From NCBI GenBank assembly GCA_030068075.1, contig CM057839.1:51984960-52048959 (forward strand): a DNA stretch of 64,000 nt, written 5' to 3'. Shown one piece after another: positions 49,140 to 59,011 of the stretch; within the stretch, counting starts at the first letter, position 1, and every line of letters begins with the position of its first letter. The stretch is from Paguma larvata. Taxonomy: Eukaryota > Chordata > Mammalia > Carnivora > Viverridae. Below the pieces are notes generated by a model, which saw only the letters and a list, made by a program, of their open reading frames with translations, made no database searches and had not been told where the DNA came from. The translations under genes and the position numbers were made by a program.

Positions 49140-49486
49140 CCTGAAGACAAGACGGAAGCATGAAGGATAGTGGATTTGGGGTCCAATTTCAATCGTGGTT
49201 CAAATATAATCTCCTAATAGTTCTGTAACCTAAAGCCAGATAATTAACTCATCTGGCTCAGATGTAAAAGGAAGGTAAAAGTAACCTGCTTCCTATGGGG
49301 TGTGTATCTGGGTATGTGTATTAAACTGTGTTCAATAAACACTTGATAATTTTCAATTACATGAAGGGAAAAGCTCAAACCTCTTACTGCACAAAAGAAG
49401 TTTGGCCAACAAAAATCACAAAAGAAGGTGGAAGAAATGGATCCAAATATATGTAAATGGACTCAACTGCCCACCTAAAAGGCAAA

Positions 49487-49594
49487 GAATGTTGAACTAT
49501 ATATATTTTTCAATAGTCACATCTAAAATGAAATTTACAAGAATGTTGAACTATATATATTTTTCAATAGTCACATCTAAAATGAAATTTACAA
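49487..49594 (+). repeat. Exact 54-bp tandem duplication
   Basis: Units 49487-49540 and 49541-49594 are identical, each starting gaatgttgaactatatat and ending gaaatttacaa. Embedded in old L1. Confidence 0.97.
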
Positions 49595-50204
49595 AAGGAA
49601 CATCTAAAAACAAACCATAGAAAAATTAAAAATGTAGAAAAGTTACTTATTAAGCATGTATTAACCAAAAGAATTCTGGTAAACTCACAATAACATCAGA
49701 CAAAAGATAATCTTTAAAGGAAAAAAATTATTGTACTAGCGGAGAGGACTTCTACATATTTAAAAAAAATGTTAGTTTTCCAGAAAGATGTAAAAATACT
49801 AAGCCTCTATGCACACAATAAGATAGCTTCAAATATATATAGAAGGAAAAGCTATAGAATGAAAAGGAGAAATTGACAAGTCAACCGTCATCAGAGTGAA
49901 TGGTTTTAACAAACTTCTCTCAGTAATTTAAAGACCAAGTAAATAATCAGAAAGTAGAATACTTGAAGAACACAATTAATAATCCATATATTAATGTACA
50001 TTTATAGAATATACTTAGAGAATAAACATTCTATTTAAGTATACATGCACTATCTATAAAAACTGACCACATAAGGACTCTCAACAAATTTCAAAGAATC
50101 CTGTCAAAATCTGCATTCTCTGATCTCAATAATATTAAATTAGAAATCAGTGAGAGTAGAATATTTTCAAACCTACATATTAAGAAAGTTAAAAATATAC
50201 TTCT

Positions 50205-50418
50205 TTAAAAAAATTGTTTTAATGTTCATTTATTTTTGAGAAAGAGAGCGAGCGAGCAGGGAAGGGGTAGAGAGAAATGGAGACACAGAATCCAAAGCAG
50301 GCTCCAGGCTCTGAGCTGTCAGCACACAGCCCAATGTGGAGCTCAAACTCACAAACTGCAAGATCATGACCTGGGCCAAAGTTGGCTGCTTAACCGACCA
50401 AGCCACCCTGGTGCCCCT
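50205..50418 (-). mobile_element. Felid SINE nested in old L1
   Basis: Antisense copy ending 'accaagccaccctggtgcccct'. The 22-bp flanks 50183-50204 and 50419-50440 differ at one position (agaaagttaaaaata...cttct) and are part of the host L1 text. Confidence 0.96.
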
Positions 50419-51724
50419 AGAAAGTTAAAAATACACTTCTAAATAACTCATGGCTCAATGGAGAAATCATACGAAGTATTTGGAACAATAACAAAAACAC
50501 TACATAGCAAAATTTGGGGAATGCAGTTAAAAAGGTAACTGACGTTAAAACAAACAACCCTAAAGTTTGAGTGGAACCACAAAAGACCTCGAATAGCCAA
50601 GTAACCTTGAAAAAGAATAACACTCTAAGTGTTGCAACCCAGATTTCAAGATATACTACAAAGCCTCAGTCATCAAAACAGTAGGGTGCTGGCACAAAAA
50701 CAGACACATAAAACAAGAGAACAGAATAGAGAACCCGGAAATAAACCCACAACTATATGGTCAATTACTCTTCAACAAAGGAGGCAAGAATATGTGATGA
50801 GAAAAAGACAGCCTCTTCAATAAATGCTGTTGGGAAAAACTGGACAGCTACATGCAAAAGATGAAACTGGATCCTGGCTTACACCATACACAAAATAAAC
50901 CCAAAATGGATTAAGGACCTAAATGTGAGACCTAAAACCATAAAAATCTTAGAAGAGAGATGTAGGCAGTAATTTCTCTGACATCGGCCATAGCAACATT
51001 TTTCTAGATAGGTCTCCTGAGGCAAGGGAAACAAAAACAAAAATAAACTATTGGGACTACACCAAAATATATGTACGTATGTATGTATGTTTGTATGTAT
51101 GTATGTATGTATGTAAATACAAGAATAAATGAATGAATAAATGCTTTTGCAGAGCAAAGGAAACCATCAACGAAACAAAAAGCTAACCTACTGAATGGGA
51201 GAAGATATTTGCAAATGATATATTCAATAAAGGGTTATTATCGAAATATATAAAAAGCTTATACAGTTCGGCGCATGAAAACCAAATAAACAAATATAAA
51301 ATGGGCAGAAGATATGAACACACGTTGCTCCAAAGACATACGGATGGCTAACAAACACATGAAAAGATTCTCCACATCACTCATCATCTGGGAAATACCA
51401 ATCAAAACCACAATGAGATATCACCTCACACCTGTCAGGGTGGCTAAAATCACCAACATAGGAGACAAGTGTTGGCAAAGATGTGGCTATAGAGGAACCC
51501 TCGTGCACTGCTGGTGGTAATGCCAACGGTGCGGCGCCTGTGGACAACAGTGTGGAGGTTCCTCAAAAAATTAAAAATAGGATTACCATACGATCCAGTA
51601 ATTCCACTACTGAGTATTTACCCAAAGAATATTAAAACGCTAATTTGAAAAGATAGCAGTATTTTTTACAAAAGTCCAATTATGGAAGCAGCCCAAATGT
51701 CCACTGAGAGATGAATGGCTAAAG

Positions 51725-51810
51725 ATGTGGGGTGTGTGCGTGTATGTATGTATGTGTGTATATATATATATGTATATATGTGTATATGTATGTATGTATA
51801 TATATATATA
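51725..51810 (+). repeat. TATG/TA microsatellite inside L1
   Basis: Runs of TGTATG and TATATA. The repeat resumes after the inserted 109-bp segment as tatatacatatatatgta (51921-51941) and ends in a short CA run. Confidence 0.9.
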
Positions 51811-51919
51811 TATTTCTGTTCCAAATTGTGGTTTTGCAAAAACTTTCATTTTATCATAAGTGAAATAACATGACTAAAATAAAAATGACCCTGGATTTAA
51901 CCACTTTTATTGTAGCAAA
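51811..51919 (+). repeat. Dispersed duplication, copy B, inside a microsatellite within L1
   Basis: Matches 48818-48927. TA-rich repeat lies on both sides, and it is foreign to the L1 3' region in which it sits, where 'gatgtggtgtgtgtgta...' would normally lead to 'ggacattacttagccataaa'. Confidence 0.9.
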
Positions 51920-52360
51920 CTATATACATATATATGTATATACTCTCACACACACAAAAGGACATTACTTAGCCATAAAAAGAAAATGAAACCTTGCCAG
52001 TTGCAATGACATGGACGGATGGAGCTAGAGAGTATAATGCTAAGTGAAGTCAGTCAGTCAGAGGACAAATGCCATAAGATTTCACTTACATGTGGACTTT
52101 AAGAAACCAAACAAGCAAAGAAAAAAAGAGACAAACTAAAGGACAGACTCCTAACTATAGAGAACAAACTGGTGGTTGCCAGAGAAAAGGTGAGGGGGGA
52201 AATGGGTGAAATAGGTGAAGGGGATTAAGAGTACCCCTATCGTGAGGAGCACTGAGTCATGTAGACAACTGCTGAATTAGTACACTGAACACCTGAACCT
52301 GATATGACTGTATGGTAACTGTCCCAGAAGTAAAATAAACAAAACCAAGAACGAAATGAA

Positions 52361-52880
52361 AAAAAGGTAATTGAAGTATCACTTATAGCCATAAATGCTT
52401 CTATTAGAGAAAAAGAAAGTGTGAATATAAAAAAAGAGTTCAACCTAAGGAACTTTTTTTTAAATCGATATACTAAAAACAAAGGAAAAAGTGAATGAAA
52501 ATACAATACAATGAAATACAATGAAATAGGAATTAAATAGGAAATGAAGGTATTAATAGAGAGGATCAACTGAACAAAAGAATTCTTTTAATTGAGTAGT
52601 AAATTTGACCAATTTCAGCAAGACTGAGCAAGAAAAAATAGAAAAGGCACATTACGAGGAATAAAATTAAGTTGTAATTACAAATTCAGCAGAGACTAAT
52701 GAGACTTCTTTAAGATTATAGTTTTTTGTCAATAAATTTGAAAATTTAGGAAAAAATCAACAATTCTGAGACAGTTAAATTGTCAAAGCTTACTCAAGGA
52801 AAAAAGAAAACCTTTAATATACCCATTATCGGTATAGTTCTACCAAATATTTAATAAGCAAATAATTCGTAAATCAGTTT
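52361..52880 (+). mobile_element. Old L1 ORF2 region, right part of the interrupted copy
   Basis: Resumes with 'cacttatagccataaatgcttctattaga', then 'agactgagcaagaaaaaata', 'atagttctaccaaatattta', in the order expected downstream of 50547. Confidence 0.8.
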
Positions 52881-52939
52881 CTTCTTTTTACGTTTTGTTC
52901 AACAAATATTTTTCAGCTGAAGGTATAAATCTATTGTGT

Positions 52940-54070
52940 ATTTCCTTAGAAAGTTTTTGCAAGTTTTGCCTATCATATGTAAATGCTTTTACATTTAGAA
53001 TTGACTTTGTATGTCCTGTGATATAGGAATCCAATTTCCTACTTTTCCATATCCATGGTCATTTGTCATGTATCATATTTCAATATGTACGTCTCTTTCT
53101 GAGCTGTTGTTTCATTGATTATATATCTATTTATCAATATATACTAATATCAGCACTACAGCTTTTAATATTTGCAAGTTGTCTCGCCTTCTTCCTCACC
53201 CCAGCCCACCCCGTACCCCCTGCACCTTCCACCACATGCTTCTTTGGGAACATCTGAGCATCTGGGCTATTTTTACCTCTGTTTGCATTTTTTTTAATGT
53301 TTATTTATTCTTGAGAGAAACAGAGCATGAATGAGGGAGGGGAAGAAAGAGAGGGGGAGACACAGAATCCGAAGCAGGCTCTAGGTTCTGAGCTGTCAGC
53401 ACAGAGCCTGACGTGGGGCTCCAACTCACAGACTGCGAGATCATGACCTGAACTGTAGTCAGACGCTTAACTGACTGAGCCACCCAGGTGCCCCTTACCT
53501 CTGTTCGTATAAATTTTAAAATATACTTTGAAAGTTCCATAAAAAATCTTGTGGGGATTTTGACTGGAATTTCTTTTACAAGCTTTACAATCATTACTTC
53601 TTTTTCCTTATGAGTACTATTGCTGAAATGTTTACTGCAAATTGCACCTACATGGTCAGAGTGGGTATCCTCGTCCTGCCACTCTTTTTAAAGGAAGGGC
53701 TTTGTGCTTAGCATTGAATCTGCTGTTGTTTCATGACCGATGTTTGGTATTTTAGATACGCTTTATCAGGTTAAGGAATTTCATGTCTATTTCTAGTTCC
53801 CTAATAGCATTTTATCAAATGATTTTCTATCTTTAATATTAAATCTGTTAATGTAGTAAAATAAATTAACTGTTCTTCTAATGCTGAACTTTGCTTTTCT
53901 GATGCAAACCCAGCTTGATCGTACATTAGCTTTTTGATGGATTCCTGAATTCAATTGCTAACGTTTTAGTTGCTACTTTTGCATCTATGTTCATGAGTAT
54001 ACTTAGCCTATAGGGTTTCTTTCTCATACTCTCCTGGTTATGTTTTGATATCAAGACTTTGCTAGAATAG
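52940..54070 (-). mobile_element. Antisense L1 ORF2-region copy
   Basis: 'ggaatccaatttcctacttttccatat', 'gggattttgactggaatttc', 'gatacgctttatcaggttaaggaa', 'aacccagcttgatcgtac' and 'tttgcatctatgttcatgagta' are reverse-complement L1 ORF2 phrases on both sides of an inserted SINE. Heavily mutated. Confidence 0.8.
53286..53494 (-). mobile_element. Felid SINE nested in antisense L1
   Basis: Complete antisense copy ending 'gactgagccacccaggtgcccc'. Target-site duplication ttacctctgtttg (53273-53285) and ttacctctgttcg (53495-53507). Confidence 0.96.
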
Positions 54071-54153
54071 CGATGAGTTTCAGTTGTAAATAACAGAAAC
54101 CACTCTAATTATTTTAAGCAGAAAAAGGATTAGGTCCTTATAAATTTGTTAGA

Positions 54154-54215
54154 AGCTTTGCGCAGTGGCAGTATCGTAGCCAATGAGGTTTATCCGAGGC
54201 GCGATTATTGCTAAT
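54154..54215 (+). pseudogene. 3'-truncated U4 snRNA retropseudogene
   Basis: 62 nt from agctttgcgcagtggcag to gattattgctaat match the first 62 nt of U4 snRNA with no difference I can see. This covers the U6-pairing region and the 5' stem-loop; the 3' half, including the Sm site, is missing. A perfect 16-bp direct repeat, ataaatttgttagaag, flanks it (54140-54155 and 54214-54229, overlapping the ends by 1-2 nt). There is no A-tail and no snRNA promoter, so it is a reverse-transcribed fragment rather than a working gene. Confidence 0.96.
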
Positions 54216-54479
54216 AAATTTGTTAGAAGGGGTGTCAAATTCGGTTTTAGGCTGAGACTCCAAGATAGACATCTAGAGAAATCTTGCACATTTGGTTCAC
54301 CAAGTTAATTGTTATCTCTGTTACAACCAATCAACTGCTCACCAAACCCTAGCCATACTGACACATAAAATTTAACCATCACACCTGTGTGTGTTTGGTC
54401 AAACACTGGTCTAGATCCAGCTGTGAAGTTGCTTTGTAGACATAATTAACATCTAAAATCTGTGACTTACTTAAAAGTA

Positions 54480-54756
54480 AAGAGATTAGCCTCAAGAATA
54501 TGGGTGAGCCTCACTCAATCAGTTGAAGGTCCTAAGAGCAGAAACTGAGGTTTTCTAGCGAAGAAGTGTGCCTCCACACTAGCATGTGTATCCTACCTGA
54601 GTTTCCAGCATGCCATGCTTGCCCCACAGACTTCAAACCCAAGACTACAGCATTAACTTCTGTCCGAGATTCCAGCCTGCTGTCCTGCCCTATGGATTTT
54701 GGATATGCCAGCCCCTGACAAGCACATGAGCCAATTTCTACCAAAAAAAGATATAC
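54480..54756 (+). mobile_element. LTR-like ancient repeat
   Basis: 'gtgagcctcactcaatcagttgaaggtcctaagagcagaaactgagg', 'tgagtttccagcatgccatgc', 'gattccagcctgctgtcctgccctatggattttgg' and 'gccagcccctgacaagcac' follow a common mammalian LTR-type repeat whose name I cannot fix. Confidence 0.6.
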
Positions 54757-54960
54757 GTATCATTATATATGTATATACATATTATGAATAATACATATAA
54801 ATGTGTAATACATTTACATACAAATGTCTATAAATGCAGATTATATCTTATATATATGCGTATACATATTACATGTATTACATATATTCCTGTCTATGCA
54901 TACATATATTACATATATTCCTATATACACATATGCCTGTGTGTGTAGGAATACATGTAC
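54757..54960. repeat. TA/CATA-rich low-complexity tract
   Basis: About 200 bp of degenerate TATA, TACATA and ACATAT words, with a partly duplicated phrase around tattacatatattcct (near 54875 and 54905). Probably grew from the A/T-rich end of the preceding LTR-like repeat. Confidence 0.85.
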
Positions 54961-54964
54961 ATAG

Positions 54965-55278
54965 ATATAACTACAAAATGGTATAGCCACCTTAGAAGAC
55001 AATTTGGCGGTTTCTTAGAAAACTATACATACTCTTATCATACAACGCAGCTATTACATTCCTTGGTATTTATTTACCCAAAGGAGTTGAAAACTTACAT
55101 CCACGCAAAAACCTGCATATAGATGTTTACAGCAGCATTTTTCATAGTTGCCCAAACTTGGAATCAACCAAGGTGTTTTTCAGTAGGTAAATGGATGAAC
55201 TGTGGCACATCTAGACAATGGAATATTATTCAGTGCTAAAAAGAAATAAGTCATCAAGCCATTAAGAGACACGGAGGA
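54965..55278 (+). mobile_element. Old L1 3' region, left part of an interrupted copy
   Basis: 'aatggtatagccaccttagaag', 'tatttatttacccaaaggag', 'gtaaatggatgaactgtgg', 'ggaatattattcagtgctaaaaag', 'gagacacggagga'. Resumes at 56023 after an inserted L1. Confidence 0.85.
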
Positions 55279-56022
55279 TTTTTGTATCCTTTAGGTAAAT
55301 ACCTAGAAGTACAATAGCTGGATCATTGGGTAGTTCTATTTTTAACTTTTTGAGGAACCTCCATACTGCACCTCAATGTTTGCAGCAGCATTATCTACAA
55401 TAGCCAAATTATGGAAATGGCCTAAGCCCAAGTGTCTATCAATTGATGACTGGATAAGAAGAATGGTATATCTATACAGTGCAATACTACTCATCCATAA
55501 AAAAGAATGAAATCTTGCCATTTGCAATGATATGGATGGAGCTAGAGAGTATAATGCTAAGGTCAATAAGTCAGTCAGAGAAAGACAAATACCATATGAT
55601 TTTACTTTTATGTGGAATTTAAAAAACAAAACAAATGAGCGAAGGGTAAAATAAAAAAGAGAGAGAGGCAAACCAAGAAACAGACTCTTAACTATAGAGA
55701 ACAAACTGGTGGTTACCAGAAGGGCGGTGGGTGAGGAGATGGGTTAAACAGGTGATGAGGAGGAAGAAGGGCACTTGGGATGAGTACCAGGTGTTACATG
55801 GAAGTGTTGAATCACTACATTCTACACACTAAACTAATATTACGCTGTATGTTAACTGGAATTTAAATAAAAACTTAAAAAAAAAAGAAAAAGCAATATA
55901 GCTTCCACCAGACTCTCTCCTTTGGGACACTCACCCTTGAAACATTCAGGCAATGTAAGACCCTATGAAATTATTGTATTAAATTTTAAATTATAAATAT
56001 GTTTGTTCATTGACCAAAAAAA
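55279..56022 (+). mobile_element. Nested L1 with 5' inversion and apparent 3' transduction
   Basis: Three parts. 55279-55368 is L1 in reverse orientation (tgtatcctttaggtaaatac, attgggtagttctattttt). 55366-55876 is L1 in sense orientation (gcagcattatctacaatagcc, gagaacaaactggtggttacc, gatgagtaccaggtgttac), ending in an A-rich tail at 55877-55893. 55894-56014 is non-L1 sequence, with an ATTAAA hexamer near 55979 and a second A-tract before the right flank. The flanks agacacggagga (55267-55278) and agatgtggagga (56023-56034) are the target-site duplication within the host L1. Confidence 0.85.
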
Positions 56023-56520
56023 AGATGTGGAGGAGTCTTAAATGCATACTACTAACCAATGTAGCTCATCTGAAAAGGCTGCATACTGTGTGATTTCACC
56101 TACACGACATTCTGGAAAAGTCTCGCTATGGAGACAGTAAAAAGATCAGTGGTTGCCAGAGGCAGGAGTGGACAGAGTTGAACGGGCAGAGCACAGAGGA
56201 CTTGGAGGGCAATACTCTGTATGAAATATACTCTACAGGATATCATAATGATGGATACATATCATTATATACTTGTCTGAACCCACAGAATGTACAACAC
56301 CAAGAATGAACTCCAGCGTAAACGATGGACTTCAAGTGATTATGATGTGTCCAGACGCCCTCACTGATGGTCACAAACGTGCCACTCTGGAGGGTGGTGT
56401 TGACAACGGGGGAGACCGGGCATAGGAGGGAGGGTATATATGGCAAGTCTCTAGATTTTCTTCTCAATTTTACCGTGAACTTAGAAGTGCTCTGAAATAA
56501 ATTAAGTCTTTAAGAAAAGA
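56023..56520 (+). mobile_element. Old L1 3' UTR, right part of the interrupted copy
   Basis: 'gtcttaaatgcatactactaac', 'ggctgcatactgtgtgatttc', 'gtaaaaagatcagtggttgcc', 'cacagaatgtacaacaccaag', ending 'gctctgaaataaattaagtc'. Continues the copy at 54965-55278 directly. Confidence 0.85.
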
Positions 56521-57254
56521 AGTCATGGACTCCCTAATCAGGGCATGAGACTGAATTTCTGTCACAGAAAGGAAAGACATCTCTCTTATCAAAATGAGGA
56601 TATGTGGTGAGAACCAGTTGTATGAACTTGGATAAGACACTCATTCTCTCTAATCCTCGGTTTCTTACAATTTAAAATGAGGATAATTATATCTAAATCA
56701 CAAGAATTAATTACGTTCAAGCCTTGTGCATTTTTTTTTTCAAGCAGGAACCTTATAGAGTGAACTGAACTCAATTAAATTAAGGTGAAGCTATTTTCAG
56801 CAGACAGAGCACCACAGAGTCATCCTAGCTGGCATTCTATGTTATCTCTGTAGGTACAAGGTCATGAGGCAAGGCTGCTTGTATTTCTATGGGACATGAT
56901 GTGCACAGACCACCTCGGATTAGATTCCCTCCATGTCAAGATCAGCCGCTGTCAGATGCTTTGCAGAACTGCTGCAGGATCGAAAAATCTAGTTCTAAAT
57001 AGAGACTCCCTCAGAGGCTGTCACCCATCAGTAATGCTCCCTCCTCCACTGCATGGTGCAAACCCGCCATCCCTACCACCTACCTCTTCCATAGGGCTAA
57101 CCGACATCTGGAGCGTCCGGACAAAACCAGATTCTAGCCTATTAAGCACTTCCAAGACAGAAAGTCTTAGTGACTGCCTAAAAACAAAAACAAAAACAAA
57201 AACAAAGGAAAAAACGGAAACTAAAAGGAAGCACATGAGCAACTGGTTTGAGCA

Positions 57255-57302
<48 letters not shown>

Positions 57303-58798
57303 CCTCTAAACCTTTGGGATTTGGTCACCTTCTCAGCTGCAAAGCCTACTTCTGAATCGGGCACTTTCTCCAACGTTGATCAGAGGCAGATAGCATGCCT
57401 TCTATCCTGCGTATGCCAAGGGCAATGTCAGCACTCAACAAAAAGAAAGAAAAATGATGATAAAAACACGAGGCTAACCTTTTGCCAACTCCTGCTTTTG
57501 AAATTCTAAATTGTGTGCTAAGCCATATGGTTCCACACACCTTAGCGACTAGTGGTTTCTCTCTTGGGAAATAACTGAATCCTACATTTGTCTTTCTGGG
57601 GATGGCTGAGTTTCCTAAAAGCCCTCTGCCCTCACAAGCCTACACGCTTTTTGTTGAAGGAAAATCTTGTGCAAAGCAGAACATTCAAGAGTCATTAGTA
57701 GTCACACTCCTAGGCTTTCATACTTACCCACAACCCTCCAAACAGGCCTCCCTGTGGTTACTAAATTTTTCCTCTTGCTGAGATTTCCCAGCATGCCCTA
57801 GGATTATCAAGTAAAGCCAAATATTAAGAGGAAAATCTTGAAAATCCTTCAGAGCCTGGGGTGGAATCAAATCAGACAAGCTCTCCACTCTGGCACCAGC
57901 CAGCTGAGCTACAAACACTGACCCAGCCCACGCTGAGAAGACTCATCATGAGTAGAAACCCATAATGTTGCCAGAATACGTTGCAGACTCACGAATGGGG
58001 GGAAATGAAGTATATAAAACAGTGGGAAAGTTTGCAGAAATAACAGTTAATATTTATTCCAGGCATTCATCTGTACATGGCAAGGTTGAAATGTTTTTTT
58101 CCTCGGCGTTTCTTTCTACCCTCAAGGCCTAATATCGGGTAAGATTCCGAATTCCTTAATCATAGCAGCTACACGCCATGTCTCAATTTGCAACTAAATG
58201 TAGCTGTTGCCACAGTGAGCACTGGACCCAAAACACAGCTGACATTAAAAATGAGAAAAAAAAAAACAGATCTGGAGACAAAAAACATGGCAGCCCATAT
58301 TCCTGGTCAAATGCACTTTATTATGCCGTGTTTTAGTGTCTTCTTTATGTATTCTACTTGGTTGCTCCGATTGTGAAGATTACAAAATAAAAATTAAGTG
58401 GCTGTGTAATATCTGACTTGTCAGTTTTTCCACCTGGCATTTCTTCCTTTCGCAGCATTAACTCTGCCTCAAGGTGAGGATGCATGAAATACGGAAAAGC
58501 CACCTGTCTCGTTTAGTGCAATGGGAGGGAAGCGGGCTGGAAGTCAGGGAGGCTGGTTTCCAAGCCCACGCCTGCTACTTTATGCTTCGTGTCCTTAAGC
58601 AAATCCCTAGGGCTCCCTGGGCCTTACCTGTGTTTAGGCTTTCACAGGAAATGTCATTCTCAGTACAGAAAACATCATGTCTAAGATTGTTGTCTCCGAA
58701 GGAAGAAATCTCTGGGCAAGGAAGGGCACGTCTGCCAAAGATCCAAGTCTGGATAATTTGAATAACCAGCGTCTGTCTATCAAATTAAAATGGTGTTC
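56521..58798. other. Single-copy-looking intergenic DNA with simple repeats
   Basis: No transposon confidently recognised. Contains an (AAAAAC)n run at 57181-57206 and a long CA microsatellite. Open frames around 56896-57302 on both strands are extended artificially by those repeats. Confidence 0.5.
57256..57301 (+). repeat. (CA)23 microsatellite
   Basis: Uninterrupted 46-nt CA run, the longest perfect dinucleotide repeat in the window. A likely polymorphic marker. Confidence 0.98.
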
Positions 58799-59011
58799 CA
58801 TATGTTTCCATGCATAGGTGGACTTTGAGAGACTTAGCAAAAACCATGGGGGAGGGGAAGACACAGAGTGAGGGAGATAAAACATAAGAGACTCTCAAAG
58901 ACTAAGAACAAGGAAGGGGGGAGAGGGGGTGACGGGCATTAAAGAGGGCACGTGTTGGGATGAACACTGGGTATTATATGTAAACCAATCTGAAAATGAA
59001 CTATTTAAAAA
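58799..59011 (+). mobile_element. Short carnivore L1 3' end
   Basis: 'cataagagactctcaaagactaagaac', 'gtgacgggcattaaagagggcacg', 'ggatgaacactgggtattatatgtaa' then an A-tail. Target-site duplication aaaatggtgttc at 58787-58798 and 59012-59023. Only about 210 bp of L1 was copied, and the last part of the usual 3' UTR is internally deleted. Confidence 0.9.

Larger units (their letters stand above)
47066..49399. other. Mostly single-copy-looking intergenic DNA
   Basis: No recognised transposon over about 2.3 kb, unusual for this window. It contains the Z-DNA-prone tract, the source-like copy of a 110-bp duplication and a candidate minus-strand exon, all listed separately. Confidence 0.5.
49400..50547 (+). 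mobile_element. Old L1 ORF2 region, left part of an interrupted copy
   Basis: Phrases 'atatgtaaatggactcaactg', 'ttaaccaaaagaattctgg', 'ctatgcacacaataagatagc', 'atttatagaatatacttagag', 'ctgatctcaataatattaaattagaaatcag' follow L1 ORF2 in order. The frame is destroyed. It is broken by a tandem duplication, a SINE and a younger L1, and resumes at 52361. Confidence 0.82.
50548..52360 (+). mobile_element. Younger 5'-truncated L1 nested in the old L1
   Basis: 1.8 kb covering the C-terminal ORF2 region ('tgagtggaaccacaaaagacc', 'agtagggtgctggcacaaaaa', 'ggaaataaacccacaact', 'tcatctgggaaataccaatc', 'gatatcacctcacacctgtc') and the 3' UTR ('gagaacaaactggtggttgcc', 'ctgaatta gtacactgaac'). ORF2 is interrupted. 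Flanks 'aaaaaggtaactgacgt' (about 50530) and 'aaaaaggtaattgaagt' (52361) are the diverged target-site duplication, and host L1 text is continuous across the site. It contains TATG repeats at 51065-51116 and a TA/TG microsatellite with an inserted segment at 51811. Confidence 0.88.

Noticed and set aside
50548..52360. Functional L1 reverse transcriptase
   Set aside because: The copy is 5'-truncated and the ORF2 part is broken by stops and indels, so it cannot encode an active enzyme.
54154..54215. Working U4 snRNA gene
   Set aside because: Only the first 62 nt are present, flanked by retrotransposition duplications, with no Sm site, 3' stem or snRNA promoter elements visible.
56896..57309. 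137-codon plus-strand frame and its antisense partner
   Set aside because: Length is inflated by AAAAAC and CA repeats, which read as (KTKTK) and (HT)n or (CV)n. No protein character elsewhere.
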